A stretch of DNA of 64,000 nucleotides, from positions 310,001 to 374,000 of the forward strand of contig JACKAW010000004.1 in NCBI GenBank assembly GCA_020634885.1, written 5' to 3'. This stretch comes from Anaerolineales bacterium. GTDB lineage: Bacteria; Chloroflexota; Anaerolineae; Anaerolineales; Villigracilaceae. The translations under genes and the position numbers were made by a program. Positions 7,798 through 15,977 of this stretch are shown in pieces (within the stretch, counting starts at the first letter, position 1; the number at the start of each line of letters is the position of its first letter). The notes below the pieces were generated by a model, which was not told the origin of the DNA, ran no database searches, and saw nothing but the letters and a program-made list of their open reading frames with translations.

Positions 7798-8619
7798 CTA
7801 CTTTCCGATCTTTTCTATTGTTTCCATTTCATCCGGCGATAATTCAACCCTGACTGCTTCTAAATTCTCGCGGATGTGAACCGGATTAAATGACATGGGA
7901 ATGGTGATGACGCGCGGTTGGTTGGTGATCCACGCGAGAGCAATTTGGAAGATCGTGGCATGGTGTGCCTTTGCAATGGCTTCAAGCGTTTTGTTTGCGC
8001 GGAGGTTGCCTTCTTCTACCGGGGAATAGGCGGTGAATAAAATATTATTTTTCTGGCAATATTCGAGTACGCCGTTTTTAGCGTACGAGCGGTCTGAAAT
8101 GCTAAACGGGACTTGGTTTGTGGCAATGGGGGTTTCTGATAGTGCCTGTGCCTTTTTGAGTAGGGGCAGGTCAAAATTACTGACGCCGAGGTGTTTTACT
8201 TTGCCATCGCGGATAAGCTTATTCAGTGCTTTGAACGTATCTTCATATTTCACGCCCGCGCTGGGCCAGTGGATGAGGTATAGGTCAATGTAATCTGTTT
8301 GGAGGCGGCTTAATGAACGCTCGCAGGCTTTCAGCACATCGTCGTATCTCAAATGGCTGGGTGTAACTTTGGATGTGATAAAGACCTCTTCACGTGGTTT
8401 TCCTGATTCTCGTACAGCCTGACCCACCAATTCTTCACAATGCCCGTTGGCGTACATTTCGGCAGTATCAAAGTGAGTGTAGCCCAGTTCCAATGCAGAG
8501 CGGAGTGCGGCGAGAGATTTTTTATCAACAAGCGGATTGGGGTGGCTGTTTCCGCCGATCTTCCATGTGCCGAATCCGATTTTTGGGAGAGATAAAGTGG
8601 GTGTGGTTTCGTATTTCAT
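7798..8619 (-). CDS. Aldo/keto reductase
   Basis: The 273-aa protein (start ATG 8619 after AGGAAAA) has the AKR pattern GFGTWKIGG near the N-terminus, HFDTAEMYANG with catalytic Asp and Tyr, the catalytic Lys in VFITSKV, and the active-site His in IDLYLIHWPSAG. The NADPH-binding region near the C-terminus includes TIPMSFNPVHIRENL. It reduces carbonyls with NADPH; the substrate is unknown. It lies 3 bases before clpS, with a fused transcription unit likely. Confidence 0.9.
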   Translation of the reverse strand: MKYETTPTLSLPKIGFGTWKIGGNSHPNPLVDKKSLAALRSALELGYTHFDTAEMYANGHCEELVGQAVRESGKPREEVFITSKVTPSHLRYDDVLKACERSLSRLQTDYIDLYLIHWPSAGVKYEDTFKALNKLIRDGKVKHLGVSNFDLPLLKKAQALSETPIATNQVPFSISDRSYAKNGVLEYCQKNNILFTAYSPVEEGNLRANKTLEAIAKAHHATIFQIALAWITNQPRVITIPMSFNPVHIRENLEAVRVELSPDEMETIEKIGK

Positions 8620-8648
8620 TTGAATTTTCCTATCCCACCATTCTAACA

Positions 8649-8686
8649 AAAAGCCCGCTTCCATTCCTGAAAACGGGCTTTTATTT
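8649..8686 (-). terminator. Terminator of the 2-oxoacid oxidoreductase operon
   Basis: The stem AAAAGCCCG/CGGGCTTTT with T-rich flanks lies 17 bases past the last gene of the minus-strand operon. It is also directly upstream of the aldo/keto reductase, so it separates the two units. Confidence 0.8.
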
Positions 8687-8702
8687 TGCTTCTTGTCTTT
8701 TT

Positions 8703-9263
8703 CTACGCTGGGACCTTATCCCACTCTTTTTGCGCGTGTTCGAGTCCGCGTTTGAGCGCTTCAAAGTTTTTGGGCAGCAAATGTTTATGGCGGGCGGGCA
8801 GGTGACCTTCGAGCGCCTTTTCTACATCCTCCAGTTTGACCTCTGGTAAGGCGCTAAGCAGCGCACCGACAGCGACCATATTGGTCAATTTTCGGTCGCC
8901 GATCTCTTCTGCGATCTCGTTGCACGGAACGAAGATGACGTGAATATCGTCACGACGCTGCGAATGATCTACCATGGATTTGTTCACGATGAGCGTTCCA
9001 CCCTTTGCAAGCGTGGATTCGTACTTATCGAACGAGGGTAGGTTGAGTGCAATTGCCAGCGGCGGATTTTTAACCAGCGGTGAGCCGATCTCGTGATCTG
9101 CGATAACCACGGTGCAATTTGCCGTACCGCCGCGCATTTCAGGACCATAGGAAGGAATCCAGGTAACGTCTTTGCCGTTGTCCATGGCGGCATAGGCAAG
9201 CACCTGCCCGGCAAAGAGAACGCCTTGTCCGCCGAACCCTGCGATGATGATTTCTTTTTGCAT
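8703..9263 (-). CDS. 2-oxoacid:ferredoxin oxidoreductase, gamma subunit
   Basis: The 186-aa product begins MQKEIIIAGFGGQGVLFAG, the glycine-rich start of the gamma subunit of 2-oxoacid:acceptor oxidoreductases. It continues with SYGPEMRGGTANCTVVI, also conserved. ATG 9263 is preceded by AGGAGAAGAATT, so longer readings through the upstream repeat are rejected. It is the last gene of a four-subunit operon (ferredoxin, alpha, beta, gamma). The enzyme oxidatively decarboxylates a 2-oxoacid to acyl-CoA and reduces ferredoxin. Subunit lengths fit the KorABCD/VorABCD type, but the substrate cannot be decided. Confidence 0.9.
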   Translation of the reverse strand: MQKEIIIAGFGGQGVLFAGQVLAYAAMDNGKDVTWIPSYGPEMRGGTANCTVVIADHEIGSPLVKNPPLAIALNLPSFDKYESTLAKGGTLIVNKSMVDHSQRRDDIHVIFVPCNEIAEEIGDRKLTNMVAVGALLSALPEVKLEDVEKALEGHLPARHKHLLPKNFEALKRGLEHAQKEWDKVPA

Positions 9264-9275
9264 AATTCTTCTCCT

Positions 9276-9370
9276 GTCATTGTGAGGAGGGCGTTTTTCC
9301 CGACGAAGCGATCTCGTGATTGATGATTGAGATTGCTTCGGGCAAAGAACAAGAACGCCCACGCAATGAC
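9276..9370. repeat. Long imperfect palindrome between beta and gamma subunit genes
   Basis: The element starts GTCATTGTGAGGAGGGCG and ends CGCCCACGCAATGAC. It has an inner hairpin CGAAGCGATCTC/GAGATTGCTTCG. It fills nearly the whole intercistronic gap. A shorter relative lies at 10154-10207. The form (GTCATTGCGAGGAG...CGAAGCAATCTC) matches a repeat type seen in many bacterial genomes. Confidence 0.8.
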
Positions 9371-9371
9371 A

Positions 9372-10139
9372 TTAAATTTTTATCTGCTTGATCGCATCAC
9401 TGATCTTGTAATCGCCCAACGGGTAGGCGGGAAGCATACTTTCTTCCACGAACTTCAGCGAATTAACAGGTGTCATGCCCCAGTTGGTAGGGCAGGTGGA
9501 GAGTAGTTCCACCATCGAAAAGCCCAATCCGCGCACCTGAGTTTCAAATGCGATGCGGATGGCTTTCTTTGCAAGGCGGATATTCTTCGGGTCGTGAAGT
9601 GAGCGGCGCACGCAGTAGCCAACTCCTTCAAGGGTTGAGAGCATTTCAGATACCTTGATCGGGTAGCCCTGAACTTCCACGTCACGACCAGCAGGCGATG
9701 AAGTTGTCTTCATGCCGGGCAGGGTGGTCGGAGCCATCTGTCCGCCGGTCATTCCATAATTGGCATTGTTGATGAAGATCACCGTGATATTTTCGCCGCG
9801 TGCCGCCGCATGGACGATCTCACCCATGCCAATGGATGCGAGGTCGCCGTCGCCTTGATATGTGAATACCACACGGTCAGGCAGAACACGTTTTACACCG
9901 GTTGCCATGGCGGGGGCGCGTCCGTGCGGGGCTTCGACAAAGTCAGTATCAAAATAGTTGTAGGCGAAGACCGAACACCCCACTGGCGCCACGCCAATGG
10001 TCTTGTGGATCAAATCCATTTCTTCGAGAACTTCTGCCACCAATCGATGCGCCACGCCATGCGTACAGCCCGGGCAGTAGTGGGTGGGAATATCATTGAG
10101 TCCTTCGGGTCTTTCGTAAACCAAATTGTTAGTTGCCAT
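9372..10139 (-). CDS. 2-oxoacid:ferredoxin oxidoreductase, beta subunit (TPP-binding)
   Basis: The 255-aa protein (ATG 10139, MATNNLVYERPEGLND) carries the thiamine pyrophosphate motif GDGDLASIGMGEIVHAAARG followed by INNANYGMTGGQ, the GDG...NN pattern. The N-terminal HYCPGCTHGVAHR is the conserved CxGC segment of the beta subunit. It forms the TPP catalytic unit with the alpha subunit encoded upstream. The stop at 9372 abuts the intercistronic palindrome. Confidence 0.92.
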   Translation of the reverse strand: MATNNLVYERPEGLNDIPTHYCPGCTHGVAHRLVAEVLEEMDLIHKTIGVAPVGCSVFAYNYFDTDFVEAPHGRAPAMATGVKRVLPDRVVFTYQGDGDLASIGMGEIVHAAARGENITVIFINNANYGMTGGQMAPTTLPGMKTTSSPAGRDVEVQGYPIKVSEMLSTLEGVGYCVRRSLHDPKNIRLAKKAIRIAFETQVRGLGFSMVELLSTCPTNWGMTPVNSLKFVEESMLPAYPLGDYKISDAIKQIKI

Positions 10140-10153
10140 ATTTTTCTCATTTC

Positions 10154-10207
10154 CGTCATTGCGAGATTGCTTCGTCGCGAAGAGCAAGAACGCTCCTCGC
10201 AATGACG
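10154..10207. repeat. Palindrome between alpha and beta subunit genes
   Basis: CGTCATTGCGAG pairs perfectly with CTCGCAATGACG (12 bp) across a 30-base interior that includes ATTGCTTCGTCGCGAAGAGCAAG. It is a shorter member of the repeat at 9276-9370. It sits 2 bases after the alpha-subunit stop. Confidence 0.8.
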
Positions 10208-10209
10208 AG

Positions 10210-11316
10210 CTACGCGGTCATCCTTGTCAGCCAGGCTTCTCTTGGGTCGGTCTGAACCGTCAAAGGTCCAGCGGCGAGGCGGTGAATTTCATCCAGAATT
10301 TCATCATAGAACGGAACCACACCGCCGGGTCTTCCGTAAAATTCCACGGGCACGCGTCCGCGAACGGTGAGCAGCACATCATCAAGCATTTGCCCCGTAT
10401 TCATTTCTGTGACGAGGAACGCCTCAGTCTGCGGGATGAGTTGCTCAAGCGCTGCATACGGAAACGGGCTGACGGTGATCGGTCTTAAAAGCCCAACCTT
10501 GATGCCCTGCGCGCGCGCCTCACGAACAGCCGAAAGCGCAACCCGCCCTGCTGTGCCAAAGCCAACTACTACAAATTTTGCGTCATCGAGGAAGTATTCC
10601 TTGTAGCGTACTTCATTGGCTTTTACATCTTCCCAGCGTTTGAGCATACGCAGGTTGGTTTTTTCTTCATCGTACGGGTCAATATAAATGGACGAGAGCA
10701 CACGGCGTTCACGGTTCATTGCGCCGTTGGTCGCCCAGTCAAAATCTTTGCGTTTGAGTTCCATCATGGCGGGCATTTCGGCGGGTTCCATCATCTGTCC
10801 TACAGAACCATCGAGGATCATCATGGCGATCATGCGGTATTTTTCGGCTAGGTCAAACGATAAACTCATCAGGTCGATGGATTCCTGTACCGATGCTGGG
10901 GCAAGTACAATGCGGGGATAGTCGCCATGTCCGCCGCCACGCACTGCCTGGTTGTAGTCGCTTTGAGCGGGGGCAATATTGCCCAAACCTGGTCCGCCGC
11001 GCATTACGTTCACTAGAACAGCGGGAATCTCTGTCCCAGCGATGTAGGATAAGCCTTCTAACATCAGGCTCATACCCGGTGAAGAAGACGATGACATGAC
11101 GCGTACGCCGGTACACGCAGCGCCATACACCATGTTGATCGCACCGAGTTCTGATTCGGCTTGCACAAAGGCACGTCCGAGTTCAGGCATACGGCGCGAT
11201 AGATATTCGAGTACTTCGGTTTGCGGAGTGATCGGGTAGCCAAAGTACGCTTCCAACCCCGCACGTACTGCGGCTTCTGCTATGGCTTCATTACCTTTCC
11301 ATAATTCTTTTGGCAT
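10210..11316 (-). CDS. 2-oxoacid:ferredoxin oxidoreductase, alpha subunit (VorB/KorA type)
   Basis: The 368-aa protein starts MPKELWKGNEAIAEAAVRAG and contains YFGYPITPQTEVLEYL, the YPITPxT motif of the pyrimidine-binding (PYR) domain. AESELGAINMVYGAA and the Ser-rich SSSSSPGMSLMLEGLSYI follow. The C-terminal transketolase-like domain runs from about residue 240. It is the second gene of the operon after a 2x[4Fe-4S] ferredoxin. The arrangement fits 2-oxoglutarate or branched-chain 2-oxoacid oxidoreductase. No CoA-ligase partner is nearby to decide. Confidence 0.9.
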   Translation of the reverse strand: MPKELWKGNEAIAEAAVRAGLEAYFGYPITPQTEVLEYLSRRMPELGRAFVQAESELGAINMVYGAACTGVRVMSSSSSPGMSLMLEGLSYIAGTEIPAVLVNVMRGGPGLGNIAPAQSDYNQAVRGGGHGDYPRIVLAPASVQESIDLMSLSFDLAEKYRMIAMMILDGSVGQMMEPAEMPAMMELKRKDFDWATNGAMNRERRVLSSIYIDPYDEEKTNLRMLKRWEDVKANEVRYKEYFLDDAKFVVVGFGTAGRVALSAVREARAQGIKVGLLRPITVSPFPYAALEQLIPQTEAFLVTEMNTGQMLDDVLLTVRGRVPVEFYGRPGGVVPFYDEILDEIHRLAAGPLTVQTDPREAWLTRMTA

Positions 11317-11326
11317 TCGTTTCTCC

Positions 11327-11413
11327 GTAGGGATAACCCTCGCGGTTATCCAGACTTGTGTTTATCCAGACTTGCGGCTACCCAGATTGGACAGGGGCAA
11401 GCCCTGTCCCTAC
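11327..11413. repeat. Composite palindromic (BIME-like) element with GTAGGG/CCCTAC ends
   Basis: Two hairpins, GGATAACC/GGTTATCC (11331-11351) and GGACAGGG/CCCTGTCC (11389-11409), are separated by a spacer holding the direct repeat TTATCCAGACTTG. The outer ends are the inverted pair GTAGGG (11327) and CCCTAC (11408-11413). The layout matches the element at 52724-52789. The ferredoxin gene's last codons lie inside it. Confidence 0.75.
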
Positions 11414-11635
11414 CTTGGTGATTTCACGATAGACGGTTATTGCCGCATCAGGACAGACAACCGCGCAAATAGCACACCCCGTGCATCCGTCCTTGAACGT
11501 GTGCGCGGGGTGGTATCCCTTCGGGGTGAGGTGCGTCATATCCAGTTCCATCACTTCTTGTGGACATGCGCTTATGCAAAGTTCACAACCTTTGCAATAG
11601 GTATCGCTGACTTCGATCCAACCTTTTGCTGCCAT
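11378..11635 (-). CDS. 2x[4Fe-4S] ferredoxin-type delta subunit
   Basis: The 85-aa protein has two CxxCxxCxxxCP clusters, YCKGCELCISACP and GCTGCAICAVVCP, the bacterial two-cluster ferredoxin pattern seen in KorD/VorD subunits. It passes electrons from the TPP unit to free ferredoxin. I prefer ATG 11635 over GTG 11638 because AAAGGAG then has 5-base spacing. It opens the operon with alpha, beta and gamma subunits. The final residues (about VGTGLAPVQSG) are encoded by the palindromic repeat, which suggests that insertion extended the C-terminus. Confidence 0.9.
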   Translation of the reverse strand: MAAKGWIEVSDTYCKGCELCISACPQEVMELDMTHLTPKGYHPAHTFKDGCTGCAICAVVCPDAAITVYREITKVGTGLAPVQSG

Positions 11636-11838
11636 CACAGCTCCTTTATTGAGAAGTTAGACATAATTAGGCGACTTTCGTTGCCATGTCTATTATGTCG
11701 TTTTCGGAAATAGGAGAGTAGTGACAGGCGTCATATACAGGGTGTACAAAGGTCATTGCTTTTTTTTGATATAAGAACTTACCTTATGCGATTATCTCTA
11801 CTGTGTAACATCAAATAAAAATAGGAAAAAAGAGGGAA

Positions 11839-11866
11839 TTTTCAATGTATTTAAAAACCATATAAT
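11839..11866 (+). promoter_or_regulatory. Probable sigma-70 promoter of the small membrane protein
   Basis: A perfect TATAAT at 11861-11866 is preceded by TTTTCA (4 of 6 matches to TTGACA) with a 16-base spacer. It lies in an AT-rich 250-base gap between divergent operons. GGAG sits just before the start at 11892. Confidence 0.5.
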
Positions 11867-11891
11867 CCGACAAAAAAATGGAGAATATTTT

Positions 11892-12140
11892 ATGGATATG
11901 TTGAAAGAATTTTTACTCGCAATGGATACGACCATTCCAATCATGCTTATTGTTGCCGGGTTCATTGTATATGAGGTCTATTCAGGAGAAGTACCCGTTC
12001 GTTGGTTTGGGGCAATCCACCGCGATTCGCGCCCGTTTTTTTATTGGGTGTCTATTTTGTTTCATCTTGCCATTTTAGGTGCCATTATCTATGCCTATAT
12101 GGATGGCTTTCGAATGCCCGTCTCTGAATTTTTTGAATAA
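11892..12140 (+). CDS. Small two-helix membrane protein, unknown function
   Basis: The 82-aa protein has two hydrophobic segments, TIPIMLIVAGFIVYEV (residues 14-29) and WVSILFHLAILGAIIYAYM (about 52-70). A charged loop with RWFGAIHRDSRPFF lies between them, and an acidic C-terminus follows. It has its own promoter-like sequence, a GGAG ribosome site, and a strong terminator, so it looks like a free-standing gene. I do not recognise a family. Confidence 0.7.
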   Translation: MDMLKEFLLAMDTTIPIMLIVAGFIVYEVYSGEVPVRWFGAIHRDSRPFFYWVSILFHLAILGAIIYAYMDGFRMPVSEFFE

Positions 12141-12161
12141 GACTTGATTGATGCCGACCTG

Positions 12162-12199
12162 CAAACAGCGATGGATAACCTCCATCGCTGTTTGTTTTA
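12162..12199 (+). terminator. Strong terminator after the small membrane protein
   Basis: A 13-bp perfect stem CAAACAGCGATGG/CCATCGCTGTTTG with a 7-base loop is followed by TTTTAT. Confidence 0.9.
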
Positions 12200-12238
12200 T
12201 GGGTGGTAGAATCTACATATAAATTACTGGAGGATTTC

Positions 12239-13447
12239 ATGGCAGATGTCGTGATCGTTGATGCAATTCGTACGCCGATTGGCGCATTGGGCGGAACTCT
12301 TTCCTCGGTTCGTCCCGATGACATGGCGGCGCATGTCATTAAGTCTATTGTAGAGCGTAATCAAATTGACCCGATGCTTATCGAAGAAGTTTTCATGGGC
12401 TGTGCCAATCAAGCTGGGGAAGATAATCGCAATGTGGCACGCATGGCGGCGCTGCTTGCAGGTTTGCCCGTGGAAGTGGGCGGCGTGACTGTGAACCGTT
12501 TATGTGCTTCAGGTCTCAATGCCATCAACATGGCAGCACGCGCCATCAAAGCAGGGGAAGGGGATGTGTACATCGCGGGCGGAGTTGAATCCATGAGCCG
12601 AGCACCCTATTCGCTTCCGAAAGCTGAGGCGGGGTTTTCCTTCGGCAATCTCACTGCGTATGACACTGCACTCGGCTGGCGTTATCCAAACTCTAAAATG
12701 AAAACCATGCACGGCACGGATTCAATGGGTGAGACCGCCGAGAATATCGCTGCCGAACGTCCACACATCAACCGCGAGAAACAGGACGCTTTCGCTGCGC
12801 GTAGCCACTCTTTGGCAATTGCTGCCATTGACTCAGGACGCTTCAAGCAGGAAATTGTGCCGGTCACCATCCCTCAGAAAAAAGGCGACCCGAAAGTTGT
12901 AGACACGGATGAACGTCCGCGCCGCGATACGACGGTGGAAAGCCTTGCCAAACTCAAAGCCGCTTTTCGTGATGGGGGAACTGTGACGGCGGGAAATTCG
13001 TCGGGGTTAAATGATGGCGCTTCGGCGTTATTGTTGATGAGTGAAGAAAAGGCTAAAGCTCTTAATCTCAAACCGCTTGCCCGCATTGTGACCTCCGCTT
13101 CTGCGGGCGTGCCTCCGCGCATCATGGGCATCGGTCCTGTTCCTGCTACGAAGAAAGCATTGGAACGTGCTGGTTTGAAAATACACGATGTCGGTCTAGT
13201 GGAATTGAATGAAGCTTTTGCAATTCAGTCGCTGGCAGTGATCGAAGACCTTGGCATTGACCCCGAACGAGTCAACGTCAATGGCGGCGCGATTGCCATT
13301 GGCCACCCGCTTGGTTGTTCGGGCGCTCGCCTCGTGACCACGTTGGTGCATGAGATGAAGAATCGCGGCAACGTCAAATACGGCGTGGCAACCCTTTGTG
13401 TGGGTGTGGGGCAGGGTGAAGCAACCGTGGTCGAGTATTTGGGATAG
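12239..13447 (+). CDS. Acetyl-CoA acyltransferase (thiolase)
   Basis: The 402-aa protein (ATG 12239 after TGGAGGATTTC) has the thiolase nucleophile in VNRLCASGLNAINMA (Cys89), the GGVESMSRAPY segment, NGGAIAIGHPLGCSGAR with the catalytic His, and the second catalytic Cys in ATLCVGVGQG. Length and motifs fit degradative thiolases (FadA/PcaF-like) of beta-oxidation or aromatic-acid breakdown. No FadB or acyl-CoA dehydrogenase gene lies nearby. Its product, acetyl-CoA, is consistent with the acyl-CoA-forming oxidoreductase next door but there is no direct link. Confidence 0.93.
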   Translation: MADVVIVDAIRTPIGALGGTLSSVRPDDMAAHVIKSIVERNQIDPMLIEEVFMGCANQAGEDNRNVARMAALLAGLPVEVGGVTVNRLCASGLNAINMAARAIKAGEGDVYIAGGVESMSRAPYSLPKAEAGFSFGNLTAYDTALGWRYPNSKMKTMHGTDSMGETAENIAAERPHINREKQDAFAARSHSLAIAAIDSGRFKQEIVPVTIPQKKGDPKVVDTDERPRRDTTVESLAKLKAAFRDGGTVTAGNSSGLNDGASALLLMSEEKAKALNLKPLARIVTSASAGVPPRIMGIGPVPATKKALERAGLKIHDVGLVELNEAFAIQSLAVIEDLGIDPERVNVNGGAIAIGHPLGCSGARLVTTLVHEMKNRGNVKYGVATLCVGVGQGEATVVEYLG

Positions 13448-13470
13448 CTGGTTTAAATCGAAGGAGAATC

Positions 13471-14667
13471 ATGAAAAAACTTCTCTACTTTATTGTTTTA
13501 GGGAGTCTACTTTCTGCATGTGGTCCGCAGGTGACTGAAAACCCGATTGAATCCGAAGGGCTCTTCACTCCAACTGCCGAAGCGACCAACGCACCTGAAG
13601 AGGCGGCTGCCCAGCTCGCATCTGAGGAGGCTTTACCCGCAATTGCCGAAGCCCCAATTGTAGAATCGCCCGTCATTCTGAACATCGAAATGATGGATGA
13701 AGCCAACGGCTGGGCGCTTACCGAGCAGAATCTCATCCGCACCGACGATGGCGGCGTGACCTGGTACGACGTTACCCCGCAAGATTTACGCGAAGTTGGA
13801 TATTTTGTTTACTTTAATTTTCTTGATACCAACCATGCCTGGATGCAACTGCCAGATATGAACAACCTGCCAAACGGTGGCACGCTCTATAGAACCTCTG
13901 ACGGCGGTTTAACATGGGAGGCATTTGCCACCCCTTTTAGTGATGGACTATTCCATTTTATTGATGAACAGAACGGCTGGATGATGGCAAACCTTGGCGC
14001 TGGCGCCGGCTCGAACGCCGTCTCCATTTTCAAGACTAGGGATGGCGGTGAAACTTGGGAACGCACATACACAAATGATCCCAACCTTGAAGGCGCAGAA
14101 AATACCCTTCCTCTCAGCGGCATCAAATATTTCATCGTCCCGCTCGATGTAGACACCGCATGGATCGGTGGTGTGGTGTACGCTCCCGGTGAAACCTACC
14201 TTTTCCGTACCGATAACTCCGGCGCCACATGGTCCAACATCAACCTGGTCCTGCCGGAAAATGTAACCAATAGCGACATTAGCATGTTGGGTATTGTGTT
14301 CGTTTCCCAAAGTGACGGGTTGCTTGCTTTAAGAATCACATCCGATACCCCAAAAACCATTGTGTATCGCACAGCCAATGGCGGGAACACATGGGAGCAA
14401 TTGCCCATTGAGTTTGACGGATACGGGCAGCTTTCAACGCCTTCAGATACCGAAATGGTATTTTATATGGATAGTCTGTTTTACGTCACAGATGATGCAG
14501 GCGCAACCATTCAAGAAGTGACTCCGGATGTTCTTTTTGGCGACACTATCATTGACATGAACTTTGTCAACGCCCGGGTTGGCTGGGTGGTCACAGAAGA
14601 TGACAATGGACGCTCGCTCTTCCGAACTGAAGATGGCGGCGCGACATGGACTCAGCAACTGCCTTAA
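13471..14667 (+). CDS. Lipoprotein with Ycf48/BNR-type beta-propeller repeats
   Basis: The 398-aa product begins with a lipoprotein signal (lipobox LLSAC, Cys17) after a GAAGGAG ribosome site. A low-complexity Ala/Glu-rich linker extends to about residue 70. Repeated RT(D/A)(D/N)GG..W motifs follow (for example IRTDDGGVTWYDV, YRTSDGGLTWEAF, FKTRDGGETWERT, FRTEDGGATWTQQ), the Asp-box signature of BNR/Ycf48-like propellers. It is probably exported and membrane-anchored. Such propellers mediate protein or glycan contact. The partner is unknown. Confidence 0.8.
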   Translation: MKKLLYFIVLGSLLSACGPQVTENPIESEGLFTPTAEATNAPEEAAAQLASEEALPAIAEAPIVESPVILNIEMMDEANGWALTEQNLIRTDDGGVTWYDVTPQDLREVGYFVYFNFLDTNHAWMQLPDMNNLPNGGTLYRTSDGGLTWEAFATPFSDGLFHFIDEQNGWMMANLGAGAGSNAVSIFKTRDGGETWERTYTNDPNLEGAENTLPLSGIKYFIVPLDVDTAWIGGVVYAPGETYLFRTDNSGATWSNINLVLPENVTNSDISMLGIVFVSQSDGLLALRITSDTPKTIVYRTANGGNTWEQLPIEFDGYGQLSTPSDTEMVFYMDSLFYVTDDAGATIQEVTPDVLFGDTIIDMNFVNARVGWVVTEDDNGRSLFRTEDGGATWTQQLP

Positions 14668-14776
14668 ACGCTTCTTTCCAAGCCGCAAATTGTTCCTGTT
14701 TCCCGAACATTGCCCAAACTGGAAGTAACTCGCACGTTACCCTATTACTGTACACCACCCCAAAGGAGAGAGATTT

Positions 14777-15181
14777 ATGAATAACCTCGTTCGAGATTGG
14801 ATGTCCAGCCCTGTTGTGGTTGTAGACCCCGATTCAAGCGTATCTCATGCCATGACACTCATGCGTCGCCGAAACATCCACAGCGTAGTGGTGGATATAA
14901 GCCAGAAGAATCCGGCGTATGGCATTGTAACCACCACCGATATCCGCGATAAGATCGTGGCGGCAGGACGTAACCCCGCAGAGATCACCGTACGCGAGAT
15001 CATGTCGGGACCCATCGTTACCGGACGCGCCGAATGGACTCTCGCAGAATGCTCGCGCCTGATGCAGGAACGGAAGATCCGCCACCTGCCAATTGCAGAT
15101 GAACACGGCACACTGACCGGCTTGATCTCTTCAACCGATATTTTTATGGCAGTGGAAGAACAAGGCTGGATCGAAGGCTAA
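14777..15181 (+). CDS. CBS-domain pair protein
   Basis: The 134-aa protein is essentially two CBS motifs. The first is DWMSSPVVVVDPDSSVSHAMTLM with VTTTDIRDK; the second is EIMSGPIVTGRAEWTLAECSRLM with LISSTDIFMAV. Stand-alone CBS pairs bind adenosine nucleotides and act as sensors on partner proteins. The ribosome site is AAAGGAGAGA. A strong terminator follows, so it is likely a single-gene unit. Confidence 0.88.
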   Translation: MNNLVRDWMSSPVVVVDPDSSVSHAMTLMRRRNIHSVVVDISQKNPAYGIVTTTDIRDKIVAAGRNPAEITVREIMSGPIVTGRAEWTLAECSRLMQERKIRHLPIADEHGTLTGLISSTDIFMAVEEQGWIEG

Positions 15182-15185
15182 CTTC

Positions 15186-15215
15186 AAAAACAGCCCCGTC
15201 AACGGGGCTGTTTTT
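15186..15215 (+). terminator. Terminator after the CBS gene
   Basis: AAAAACAGCCCCG pairs with CGGGGCTGTTTTT around TCAA, a typical intrinsic terminator that could work in both directions. Confidence 0.9.
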
Positions 15216-15289
15216 GCATCAGTATATTGATATTGCACTGCGGACAATGTAATATTTTTCATCCTGCGTCTTTGATGTAAAATTAACCC

Positions 15290-15913
15290 ATGACACGCCA
15301 AAAATACTACGTTGTTTGGAAGGGACGCAAAACCGGCATCTTCACCACCTGGGCAGAATGTGAAAAACAGGTAAAGGGATTTGTGGGTGCGCAGTACAAG
15401 TCGTTTGCGACCAGCGCCCAGGCAGAAGCCGCATACCTTGCAAACTACGAAGACTATATCGGCAAGGTCTCCACGAGTGGAATGTGGAAAGAGGCAAGCG
15501 TCAAACCACTGCTCCCATCCATTTGTGTAGATGCGGCTTGCAGCGGCTCTCCCGGCAAGCTCGAATATCGCGGGGTAAATACCGAATCGGGCGAAGAAAT
15601 ATTTCACGCTGGTCCATACGCAGATGGCACGAATAATGTCGGCGAATTCCTTGCCATTGTCCACGCACTGACGTGGCAGGAAAAACACAACCTGCACTTA
15701 CCTATTTATTCCGATTCTGAAAATGCAATTTTGTGGGTCAATACGGGCGCGTGCCGTACAAAACTGGCTCATACACCAACAAATGCCATCCTCTTTGCCA
15801 TCATCCACAGCGCTGAAAACTGGCTTTCAGAAAACATCCTGCCGGAAGGCAAAATACTAAAATGGGATACGAACCTGTGGGGTGAAAACCCGGCAGATTT
15901 TGGGCGAAAGTAA
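15290..15913 (+). CDS. Ribonuclease H1-type protein with N-terminal viroplasmin domain
   Basis: The 207-aa protein has an N-terminal viroplasmin/RNase H1 hybrid-binding domain (YYVVWKGRKTGIFTTW...VKGFVGAQYKSF, residues 5-45), the module that grips RNA-DNA hybrids in RNase H1. The catalytic RNase H domain follows, with acidic residues in SICVDAAC, NNVGEFLAIVHAL, PIYSDSENA and the final NPADFGRK, the D-E-D-D set. It removes RNA from RNA-DNA hybrids in the cytoplasm. It stands alone. Confidence 0.88.
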   Translation: MTRQKYYVVWKGRKTGIFTTWAECEKQVKGFVGAQYKSFATSAQAEAAYLANYEDYIGKVSTSGMWKEASVKPLLPSICVDAACSGSPGKLEYRGVNTESGEEIFHAGPYADGTNNVGEFLAIVHALTWQEKHNLHLPIYSDSENAILWVNTGACRTKLAHTPTNAILFAIIHSAENWLSENILPEGKILKWDTNLWGENPADFGRK

Positions 15914-15977
15914 CGGCGGGTAAAATTCCAATGGTGAGAATCAATTCAAATCAAAATCATGAGGCGGATTCGTCGTC

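Noticed and set aside
11640..11891. tRNA or regulatory RNA in the 250-base AT-rich gap
   Set aside because: No cloverleaf arms or CCA end; only a promoter-like sequence for the next gene is visible.
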